Shown: positions 6,597 through 11,887 of the stretch, piece by piece
How the letters are laid out: each line of letters opens with the position of its first letter
Numbering within the stretch: the stretch's first letter is position 1
DNA from: Candidatus Brocadiia bacterium
GTDB taxonomy: Bacteria > Planctomycetota > MHYJ01 > WSZJ01
Assembly: GCA_013360825.1 (NCBI GenBank)
Contig: JABWAY010000116.1
Location: 1 to 11,887 of the forward strand
Length of the DNA stretch: 11,887 nucleotides
Direction of reading: 5' to 3'
Position numbers and translations under genes: made by a program
The notes under the pieces: generated by a model
Database searches by the model: none
The model's input: the letters and a program-made list of their open reading frames with translations, nothing else
What the model was told of the DNA's origin: nothing

Positions 6597-7547
6597 CGGG
6601 CGGGTCTGCGACCCGAAGTACCCGTGGCGGAGGAGCCAGGGCCAGGTGAGAAGCGTCACGCAGCAGCGCGCGGCGGCGCCCATCTCGCGCCGCCATTCGT
6701 CGTCCTGGCGGATTTCGAGGCTTCCCTGGTTGAACCGCATCGGGTTGCCTGCCACGGTGTGATCCAGTTTCATCGAGGCGCGGTCGTTCCTGAGGAATCC
6801 GAGGTCGGGCGACGATTCGCCCATCCATTCCAGGATTCCGGTGAGCGTCCCCGCGGGATCCCGGGCCAGGTCCTCGTACCGCACCCGCCGGTACGGCGAG
6901 CGGGGGCCTTTCAGCCAGGGAACCAGGAAACTCGCGACGTTCGAGGCGAGGGCGCTTCGGATCGGGCCTTTCAGCGGCATGAGCGACCGGCGCTCCCCGG
7001 TTTCCGGGCGGACGCGTCTGCGCTGCCAGGAGTGGGCGACGGCGCGGCTGTCCCGGACGAGATGGAGGATGCGGACGTCGAACTCCGGCAGCCGGCGCAG
7101 GAGGAATCCGCGGACGGGGAATTTCGAGGAGTCGATGATCCAGCGGGCGCCCGAGATTTTGCGGACCGCCCGGTACATCGCGATGATCCCCCTGTCGTAG
7201 GCCTCGCGGTCGGCGCGCGGGCGCCCGCGTCCGGGCCAGGGGGTGTACCGGTTCCCCTCGATCAGCGGGTGGAGCCGCCGCATCTCGTCCGGGCCCGGGG
7301 CGCTGCCTTCCGGAAAGGCGTCCCGGAGGACGGCCTGCCAGAACGGGCAGGTGCGGAACGGCGCGCCGCACCCGCAGAGCTGGTTCTGGCCGTAAGCCCA
7401 GGTCCAGACCCAGAAGAACTCCCCGAGGGAGACGCATCCCTGCGCCTGGCCGAGGAGGCGGTCGAGAAGAGTGGATCCGCTGCGGCCGGCGCCGGCGATG
7501 AGGAGGACCCTGACGGGCGGTTCCGGGGCCGAGGAAGAGGCGTTCAC
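6588..7547 (-). CDS. PAPS-dependent sulfotransferase family protein
   Basis: The protein has 319 residues and transfers a sulfuryl group from PAPS to a hydroxyl or amino acceptor. The 5'-phosphosulfate loop is AGAGRSGSTLL (18-28), and the 3'-phosphate site is LVRDSRAVAHSW (163-174, with R165 and S173). CGCGAPFRTCPFW (58-70) is a Cys cluster seen in many bacterial sulfotransferases. HTVAGNPMRF (263-272) and DDEWR (282-286) are further family landmarks near the C-terminus. No signal peptide is seen, so it is probably cytoplasmic. The GTG at 7547 is chosen because it starts GTGAAC shortly before the conserved first strand VRVLLIAG. A GTG at 7610, one base after the cysD stop, would add 21 residues and is the main alternative. 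The 383-residue reading starting inside cysD is unlikely. It follows cysN and cysD, which make the precursor of its donor. The acceptor is unknown. Confidence 0.88.
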   Translation of the reverse strand: MNASSSAPEPPVRVLLIAGAGRSGSTLLDRLLGQAQGCVSLGEFFWVWTWAYGQNQLCGCGAPFRTCPFWQAVLRDAFPEGSAPGPDEMRRLHPLIEGNRYTPWPGRGRPRADREAYDRGIIAMYRAVRKISGARWIIDSSKFPVRGFLLRRLPEFDVRILHLVRDSRAVAHSWQRRRVRPETGERRSLMPLKGPIRSALASNVASFLVPWLKGPRSPYRRVRYEDLARDPAGTLTGILEWMGESSPDLGFLRNDRASMKLDHTVAGNPMRFNQGSLEIRQDDEWRREMGAAARCCVTLLTWPWLLRHGYFGSQTRPPR

Positions 7548-7611
7548 CGGGTCTGCTCTGCAGGAGGATCCGGACGGTTCACCCGAGACCGTGCGGCCGC
7601 CACGCAGCACG

Positions 7612-8514
7612 TCACATGTATCCGTCTCTGCGAAGCGTCTCGAGCCCGCCGCCGTCGTCCTTGTCCTGCGCGCGGCCGGAGCGTTCCGCGATGTTCCGGA
7701 ACTTGCCGCTCTTGAGCTCCTCGATGATCTCCGGGACATCGCGCGCCTCGGACTCGACGCACTGCGTGCAGGGGCCGCAGCCGAGCGAGCGGTACCGCTT
7801 CCCGTCGCCGTGGTTGTAGTAGAGGGAGACGGTGGGGATCTGTTCGCGGTGGATGTATTCCCAGATGTTGAGCTCGGTCCAGTCGAGGAGCGGGTGGATG
7901 CGGACGTGGGTCCCGGGGGCGAACTCGGTCTTGTACTGGTTCCAGAACTCGGGGGGCTGTTCCCCGATGTCCCAGGAATTCCCCGTCGTGCGCGGCGAGA
8001 AGTAGCGTTCCTTCGACCGGCTCCCTTCCTCGTCGGCGCGTGCGCCGACGATGACGCCGGTGAACGGGTCGGTGTTGCGGTCGATCTCGTAGTGGCCGGT
8101 CGCGAGGTTGAGGCGCCGGCGCGGCCATTCGCCGCTGAGGGTGTTCTTCAGCGCCTCGGTTTTGAGGAGCCCGCAGCAGGTGATCCGGTCGACCGCGCCT
8201 TCCGGGAAGGTGCGCTTTGCCTCGAGGGCCGCCGTGTTCTGGCCGACGATCATGGTGAGCTTCCACTGCATCGCGAGCCGGTCGCGGTACGCGATCATTT
8301 CGGGGATCTTGTAGGACGTGTCGATGTGGACGAGCGGGATCGGGACGTGCCCGAAGAACGCCTTCCGCGCGAGCCAGAGGAGGACGGTGCTGTCCTTGCC
8401 GATCGACCAGAGCATGCAGAGCTGCCGGAACCCCGCGTAGGCCTCGCGGAGGATGTGGACGCTCCGGGCCTCGAGCTGGTCGAGGTGGTCGGCGGGGGGA
8501 TCCGGGTCGCTCAT
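7612..8514 (-). CDS. cysD: Sulfate adenylyltransferase subunit 2
   Basis: The protein has 300 residues, close to the usual 300-302. It is the catalytic ATP-pyrophosphatase half of bacterial ATP sulfurylase, which forms APS from ATP and sulfate in the cytoplasm, driven by GTP hydrolysis on CysN. The PP-loop is SIGKDS (37-42). Further landmarks are HIDTSYKIPEM (63-73), CCGLLKTEALK (113-123), GARADEEGSRSKERYFSPR (157-175), HPLLDWTELNIWEYI (207-221), GCGPCTQC (245-252) and RRDGYM at the end. About 12 extra residues (near 130-150) precede the GARADEE motif compared with the E. coli type. The ATG at 8514 lies 4 nt after the cysN stop, so the two are co-transcribed and probably coupled. Gene order is cysN then cysD, the reverse of the usual cysD-cysN. 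Confidence 0.95.
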   Translation of the reverse strand: MSDPDPPADHLDQLEARSVHILREAYAGFRQLCMLWSIGKDSTVLLWLARKAFFGHVPIPLVHIDTSYKIPEMIAYRDRLAMQWKLTMIVGQNTAALEAKRTFPEGAVDRITCCGLLKTEALKNTLSGEWPRRRLNLATGHYEIDRNTDPFTGVIVGARADEEGSRSKERYFSPRTTGNSWDIGEQPPEFWNQYKTEFAPGTHVRIHPLLDWTELNIWEYIHREQIPTVSLYYNHGDGKRYRSLGCGPCTQCVESEARDVPEIIEELKSGKFRNIAERSGRAQDKDDGGGLETLRRDGYM

Positions 8515-8518
8515 GGGG

Positions 8519-10330
8519 TCACCAGGGCCTGTAGATGATGCCGCGGTCCTGCAGCAGCTGTTTGATCTGGGCGACGGCGTCCGGCGCGTCCGGATCCGGG
8601 ATGACCAGGTCGTGCGGAATGTCCGTCGTCTTGTCCGCCCCCACCCAGAGGACGAGGATCCGGTCCGCGTCGACGGTCGTGCGGATCAGCGCCAGATCCT
8701 CCTGCGTCAGGTCGGCGGCCGTCACGAACAGGATCACCCCCGCGTCGAGCATGAGGTTCGCCACCTCCGCGAGCCGCCGGAGGTGCTCGGTCCGGTTCTC
8801 GTCCCCGCGCGTCAGGTCCGCATCGACCCCGTAGAGGACGTTCCCGATCCCGAGGAAGTAGACCACGTTCCCCAGCGCGAAAAGCGCCTGCTCGACATCC
8901 TTCGCGAGCCGCTTTCTCCCCGGCGCTTTCGTCCCGGTCAGCAGCACCAGCGTCGGCCGCTGGTGATACCCCTCGGCGCGCTGCTCGGCGGAGATCCGGC
9001 TCGGCTCCCACTTGAAATTGCGCAGCAGCACCTGGTCCCGGACGGTGCTGAGGCGGTCGGGGAGGGCCTCGCGGACGATCCCGCCCCCGCGGATCTCGAA
9101 GTCGTCGACGAGGACGAACCGGCTGGTCCCGGCCAGGTCGGCGGCGAGGTCGAACGCCATCGCGCGGCTCGTGCGGAGGGTGACTTCCGCCACCTCGTGC
9201 CGGTCGATCCGCGGCTTCTTCTCGTCGGCGACGAGCGTGGAAGCGTCGAGGACGCGGTGAATCTCCTCGAGCCGGACCGGGACGCGGGCGGTGCCGAGCT
9301 TGAGCATGTAGTCCTTCTGCTTCACCATCGGCTGCCGCCCGAGCCAGAAGACGCTGGCGCGGATCCGGGTCGTGACCTGCGGGCGGAGCTGTCCCGCCAC
9401 CGTCGCCAGCTCCCCCCGGCCGACGTAGATCTGCTCGGTCAGCGTAAACCCGGCCGCTTCGCCCGCGCACGCCGACGTCAGCGGCGGCCGATGAAACGCC
9501 TCCACCGACGCGACCTTCGACTTCTTCCCCGAGGGGTAGAAGACGACCTCGTCCCCGACGGACACACGCCCGCTGTCGACGCTTCCCGCCACGATCCGTC
9601 GCTCGTCCCCCTGCTGGGTGAACTTGTAGACATCCTGCACCGGCATCCTGAACGGCTTTTCGGCATCGGGGGGATCGGCGCGGAAGCGATCGATCGTTTC
9701 GAGGACGGTGGGGCCCGTGTACCAGGGCATGGCGGCGGAGGGGCGGGCGATGTTTTCGCCTTCGCGGCCGCTGACCGGGACGAAGCCGCCGGGCTGGACG
9801 CCGAGGCGGCCGAGGAATTCCCGGTACTCGCTTTCGATCCGCGAGAAGACCCCCTGGTCGTAGCCGACCAGGTCCATCTTGTTGACCACGACGACGAGCT
9901 GGCGGATCCCGAGCATCGACATCATGTAGCCGTGCCGGCGCGAGTTCTCGCGGACCCCTTCCTTGGCGTCGATCACCAGGAGGGCCGCTTCGGCGCGGGC
10001 GGCGCCGGTGATCAGGTTCCGGAGGAATTCGATGTGACCCGGGGCGTCGATCAGGATGTACGGGCGGCGGGGGGTGCGGAAGAAGACCCGCGCCATGTCG
10101 ATCGTGATTCCCTGGGTCTGTTCGTCCTTCAGGGCGTCGAGCAGGAAGGCGTACTCGAACGGTTTGCTGTTGCGGGCGCAGTTCGCCCGGACCTGCTCGA
10201 GTTTTCCCTCCGGCAGGGAGCCGGTGTCGGCGAGGAGGCGGCCGATCAGCGTGCTCTTTCCGTGGTCGACATGTCCCCCGACAACGAGGTGGAGGAGGCG
10301 GGGGTCGGCAGCCGGGGGGGCGGCGTTCAT
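8519..10330 (-). CDS. cysN: Sulfate adenylyltransferase subunit 1 fused to a degenerate APS-kinase-like domain
   Basis: The protein has 603 residues. The GTPase part activates CysD: G1 GHVDHGKST (19-27), switch I GITID (74-78), G3 DAPGH (95-99), G4 NKMD (150-153) and G5 SGRE (187-190). EF-Tu-like beta barrels follow to about residue 440. Residues 458-603 match the position and layout of the CysC domain of NodQ-type fusions: strand-P-loop LVLLTG (461-466), then ENRTEHLRRLAEVANLMLDAG (511-531) and DRGII near the end. However, the P-loop reads GTKAPGRKR instead of GLSGxGKST. The LDGDNVR motif reads LGIGNVL (493-499), and the segment bearing RDPKGLY is missing. APS kinase activity is therefore unlikely. 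The ATG at 10330 is the last Met before the conserved N-terminus; the open frame further upstream is antisense to the next gene. Candidate promoter TCCACA-17-TATCAT ends 10 nt before the ATG. Confidence 0.95.
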   Translation of the reverse strand: MNAAPPAADPRLLHLVVGGHVDHGKSTLIGRLLADTGSLPEGKLEQVRANCARNSKPFEYAFLLDALKDEQTQGITIDMARVFFRTPRRPYILIDAPGHIEFLRNLITGAARAEAALLVIDAKEGVRENSRRHGYMMSMLGIRQLVVVVNKMDLVGYDQGVFSRIESEYREFLGRLGVQPGGFVPVSGREGENIARPSAAMPWYTGPTVLETIDRFRADPPDAEKPFRMPVQDVYKFTQQGDERRIVAGSVDSGRVSVGDEVVFYPSGKKSKVASVEAFHRPPLTSACAGEAAGFTLTEQIYVGRGELATVAGQLRPQVTTRIRASVFWLGRQPMVKQKDYMLKLGTARVPVRLEEIHRVLDASTLVADEKKPRIDRHEVAEVTLRTSRAMAFDLAADLAGTSRFVLVDDFEIRGGGIVREALPDRLSTVRDQVLLRNFKWEPSRISAEQRAEGYHQRPTLVLLTGTKAPGRKRLAKDVEQALFALGNVVYFLGIGNVLYGVDADLTRGDENRTEHLRRLAEVANLMLDAGVILFVTAADLTQEDLALIRTTVDADRILVLWVGADKTTDIPHDLVIPDPDAPDAVAQIKQLLQDRGIIYRPW

Positions 10331-10340
10331 CGGGGGGGAG

Positions 10341-10369
10341 ATGATAGCGGGGATTTGCGGCGGTGTGGA
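10341..10369 (-). promoter_or_regulatory. Candidate sigma-70-type promoter of the cysN-cysD-sulfotransferase operon
   Basis: On the minus strand TCCACA (10364-10369, 4 of 6 to TTGACA) is followed after 17 bases by TATCAT (10341-10346, 5 of 6 to TATAAT). The -10 ends 10 nt before the cysN ATG, leaving almost no leader, and no Shine-Dalgarno sequence is visible. Confidence 0.45.
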
Positions 10370-10398
10370 CTGACTTTCCGCCTGCGCCGCGCCGATCG

Positions 10399-10428
10399 TT
10401 GACCGCCGGGCCGCCCGGCGGGCATCAT
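10399..10428 (+). promoter_or_regulatory. Candidate promoter of the DUF1801/YdeI-like gene
   Basis: TTGACC (10399-10404, 5 of 6 to TTGACA) is followed after 18 bases by CATCAT (10423-10428, 4 of 6 to TATAAT). The -10 ends 7 nt before the ATG at 10436, again a leaderless arrangement. The spacer is almost filled by a perfect inverted repeat. Confidence 0.35.
10403..10421. repeat. Inverted repeat, possible operator
   Basis: CCGCCGGG and CCCGGCGG form a perfect 8-bp dyad around CCG. It lies between the candidate -35 and -10 of the plus-strand gene and about 35 bases behind the -35 of the cysN promoter. The position suits a repressor site. High GC makes such repeats fairly common by chance. Confidence 0.4.
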
Positions 10429-10435
10429 CCCGTTC

Positions 10436-11038
10436 ATGCCTGACCGCACGCGCGTCGACGCCTACATCGCAGGGGCCGCACCCTTCGCCCGCCCGATCCT
10501 GACGAAGATCCGCGAGGCCTTTCATCGCGGCTGTCCCGGGATCGAGGAGCGGATCAAGTGGGGGGTGCCGAGCTTCGAGAAACGTGGGCTGGTCGGCGGA
10601 ATGGCCGCGTTCAAGGCGCACGCGACGTTCGGGTTCTGGCGCGGCGGCGAGCTGGAGGATCCTGCGGGGATTCTCAAGGGGCGCGACCGGGCGTCGTTCA
10701 TGGCGGTCCGGGTGGAGGACATCGCGCAGTTGCCGCCCGTGCGGGTGCTGGCCGAATACGTCCGCAGGGCGGCGGCGCTGAACGATCTCCCGAAGCCGCC
10801 CGCTCCCCCGAAAAAAAAGAAGCCGGAGCTCCGGGTTCCTCCCGACCTCGCGAAGGCGCTCAAAGGGAACGCCCGGGCCCGGGCCGCCTTCGAGGGATTT
10901 CCGCCCAGCCACCGGCGGGAGTACATCGAGTGGATCACGGAGGCGAAGCGGCCGGAGACGAGGAGCCGGCGACTGGCGACGACTCTGGAGTGGCTCGCGC
11001 AGGGGAAGTCCCGGAACTGGAAGTACGAGAACTGCTGA
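10436..11038 (+). CDS. DUF1801 domain plus YdeI/OmpD-associated-type domain protein
   Basis: The protein has 200 residues and two domains. Residues 8-112 match DUF1801 (YdhG-like): VDAYIAG (8-13), ILTKIREAFHRGCPGIEERIKWGVPSF (21-47 region), then ATFGFW (63-68). A Pro/Lys linker (PKPPAPPKKKKPE, 119-131) follows. Residues 132-198 match the small helical domain of YdeI/OmdA proteins: VPPDLAKALKGNARARAAFE (134-153), FPPSHRREYIEWITEAKRPE (155-174) and RRL at 178-180. Some members have been linked to bacteriocin or stress tolerance, but the biochemical role is not established. No signal peptide or membrane segment is seen. The Lys linker is encoded by eight consecutive A. It is transcribed away from cysN from a shared 105-base region. 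Confidence 0.85.
   Translation: MPDRTRVDAYIAGAAPFARPILTKIREAFHRGCPGIEERIKWGVPSFEKRGLVGGMAAFKAHATFGFWRGGELEDPAGILKGRDRASFMAVRVEDIAQLPPVRVLAEYVRRAAALNDLPKPPAPPKKKKPELRVPPDLAKALKGNARARAAFEGFPPSHRREYIEWITEAKRPETRSRRLATTLEWLAQGKSRNWKYENC
10811..10818 (+). repeat. Homopolymer run A8 in the interdomain linker
   Basis: Eight A in the codons AAA AAA AAG encode part of the KKKK linker of the DUF1801/YdeI-like protein. One extra A would shift into a frame that stays open to 11094. One missing A would also lose the second domain. It is rare sequence for this GC content. Confidence 0.9.
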
Positions 11039-11104
11039 GCGCCGTCGGTCGGCGGGGCGCAGCGGTGTCCCATCCCCCCGCCTTGTGCCCATGATCCGCA
11101 TCCC

Positions 11105-11887
11105 ATGAGCGCCCCCACCGGCACGGTCACGCTGGTCTTCACGGGCATCGAGAATTCCGGCGAGCTCTGGGAGCGGCTCGGGGCGGCGTTCGAGCCGGTG
11201 CTGGCCCTGCACCAGCGCGCGATCCGCGAAGCGCTGGCGGCTCGAGGGGGATACGAGGTCAAGGTCGAGGGAGACGCCTTCATGCTCTCCTTCGCGCGGG
11301 CGACGGAAGCGATGCAGTTCGCGCAGGAGGCGCAGGAGGGGCTGGCGCGTCAGCCGTGGCCCGCTTCGACGGGGGAGATCCGGGTCCGGATGGGAGTGCG
11401 CACCGGCGTGCCGATCTGTGCGCCGGACCCCGCCGGCCGGATGGACTGTTTCGGACCGGTGGTGAATCGCGCGGCCCGGATCGCCGCGGCGGCGCACGGC
11501 GGGCAGATCCTGATTTCGGAGGCGGCGCGGGCCGCGGCGCGCGAGGCGCTGGAGATCAACCGGCGGGTCTATGGGGACGCGCACCCGTCGGTCGCCACCG
11601 GCCTCGCCAACATGGCCGCGACAGCCTCCGCGAACGGCGACCTCTCCGAGGCGGAACGCCTCCATCGCGAGGCGCTCGCGATGCGGCGCAGGATCCTCGG
11701 CGAGAGGCACGCGGACGTCGGAAGGAGCCTCGCAGGCCTCGCCATGGTGCTGTGCGAGAAGCGCGCGTACGGCGAGGCGGAGCCCCTGATCCGGGAAGGG
11801 CTGGAGATCCTCCGCGGCGCGCTGGGGGACCGGCATCCCGACCTCGCGCTGCCGCTCTCCGAACTTGGCGCCGTGCTGCGTGCGACC
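11105..11887 (+). CDS. Class III nucleotide cyclase-like domain fused to kinesin-light-chain-type TPRs (3' truncated)
   Basis: 261 codons are open to the window edge. Residues 7-146 form a class III cyclase domain: VTLVFTGIENSGELWE (8-23), KVEGDAFMLSF (53-63), VRMGVRTG (94-101), DCFGPVVNRAARI (114-126) and GGQILIS (132-138). K53 and D114 (base selection), D57 (metal) and N121/R125 (transition state) are present. The first metal Asp, normally FTDIEGS, is Gly14. The strands that usually follow GGQILIS are absent. From E147 three TPRs of exactly 42 residues begin (E147, E189, E231), each with the pattern ALEI.RR..G..HPDVA.SL..LA, as in TPR_10/TPR_12 families. The protein probably signals or scaffolds rather than making cAMP. 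The ATG at 11105 has no Shine-Dalgarno. A five-codon reading frame (11091-11108) overlaps it as ATGA and might couple translation. Confidence 0.88.
   Translation, partial: MSAPTGTVTLVFTGIENSGELWERLGAAFEPVLALHQRAIREALAARGGYEVKVEGDAFMLSFARATEAMQFAQEAQEGLARQPWPASTGEIRVRMGVRTGVPICAPDPAGRMDCFGPVVNRAARIAAAAHGGQILISEAARAAAREALEINRRVYGDAHPSVATGLANMAATASANGDLSEAERLHREALAMRRRILGERHADVGRSLAGLAMVLCEKRAYGEAEPLIREGLEILRGALGDRHPDLALPLSELGAVLRAT

Noticed and set aside
3670..6762. Open frame of 1030 codons on the plus strand opposite the polymerase gene
   Set aside because: Its composition is Arg/Gly/Val/Asp-rich without motifs. It mirrors the strongly supported DnaE-type gene, as expected when third positions are nearly all G/C.
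7548..7739. 383-residue version of the sulfotransferase starting inside cysD
   Set aside because: The extra 64 residues are Ser/Arg-rich and without homology. Start codons at 7547 or 7610 fit the family length better.
8453..10402. 649-codon plus-strand frame opposite cysN
   Set aside because: It is a shadow of cysN, with Asp/Val/Arg-rich low-complexity sequence and no motif.
11039..11104. Terminator between the DUF1801 gene and the cyclase gene
   Set aside because: Only imperfect 4-5 bp stems (GCGCC...GGCGC) are present and no T-run follows, so termination cannot be supported.
10331..11836. N-terminal extension of cysN by about 500 residues on the minus strand
   Set aside because: It runs antisense to the DUF1801 and cyclase genes and contains no motif. 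The CysN homology begins just after the ATG at 10330.
1..11887. CRISPR array, tRNA/rRNA, insertion sequences or attachment sites
   Set aside because: No regularly spaced repeats, no cloverleaf or rRNA-like sequence, no transposase or integrase and no paired terminal repeats were seen on either strand.

Overview
The window is about 70% GC, with strong G/C preference at third codon positions. It is densely packed with short intergenic gaps, has no RNA genes, and shows no insertion sequences, CRISPR arrays or other obvious mobile elements. Several features fit an environmental GC-rich, Gram-negative bacterium of Planctomycetota or Myxococcota type: a secreted hypothetical protein, a CysN fused to an APS-kinase-like domain, a bacterial sulfotransferase with a CxC...CPFW cluster, a short DnaE-type polymerase, and a class III cyclase fused to kinesin-light-chain-type TPRs. 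That placement is an inference from gene content; nothing here fixes the taxon.

Left part (1-3549). The tail of an unidentified protein ends at 106 and is followed by a strong hairpin terminator. A convergent secreted protein of unknown function lies on the minus strand (201-1130). Diverging from it is a tight plus-strand operon. It holds a 48-residue coiled-coil miniprotein (1305-1451), a 269-residue protein resembling the eIF2B/ribose-bisphosphate-isomerase fold (1448-2257), and a 12-TM-class ArsB/NhaD-like ion transporter (2254-3549). Both junctions are GTGA overlaps, so translation is probably coupled. I do not recognise this combination as a described system.

Middle part (3550-10330, all minus strand). 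Reading in the direction of transcription, the genes are cysN (with a degenerate CysC-like C-terminal domain), cysD, a PAPS-dependent sulfotransferase, and a short DNA polymerase III alpha subunit. CysN and CysD together make ATP sulfurylase, which activates sulfate to APS; the sulfotransferase uses PAPS, the next activated form. The first three genes therefore look like a sulfate-activation and sulfation module. However, the APS kinase domain that should link the two steps has lost its visible nucleotide-binding and catalytic motifs. The polymerase has its own candidate promoter and Shine-Dalgarno sequence and is probably a separate unit. Its stop codon abuts that of the transporter, forming TGATCA with no space between.

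Right part (10331-11887). A compact divergent promoter region separates cysN from a DUF1801/YdeI-like two-domain protein (10436-11038). The last gene starts at 11105 and runs off the window. It encodes a class III nucleotide cyclase domain that lacks the first metal-binding Asp and the C-terminal strands, and passes directly into 42-residue TPR repeats.

Several genes have -10-like hexamers only 6-10 nt upstream of their ATG and no visible Shine-Dalgarno sequence, which suggests leaderless transcripts may be common here.
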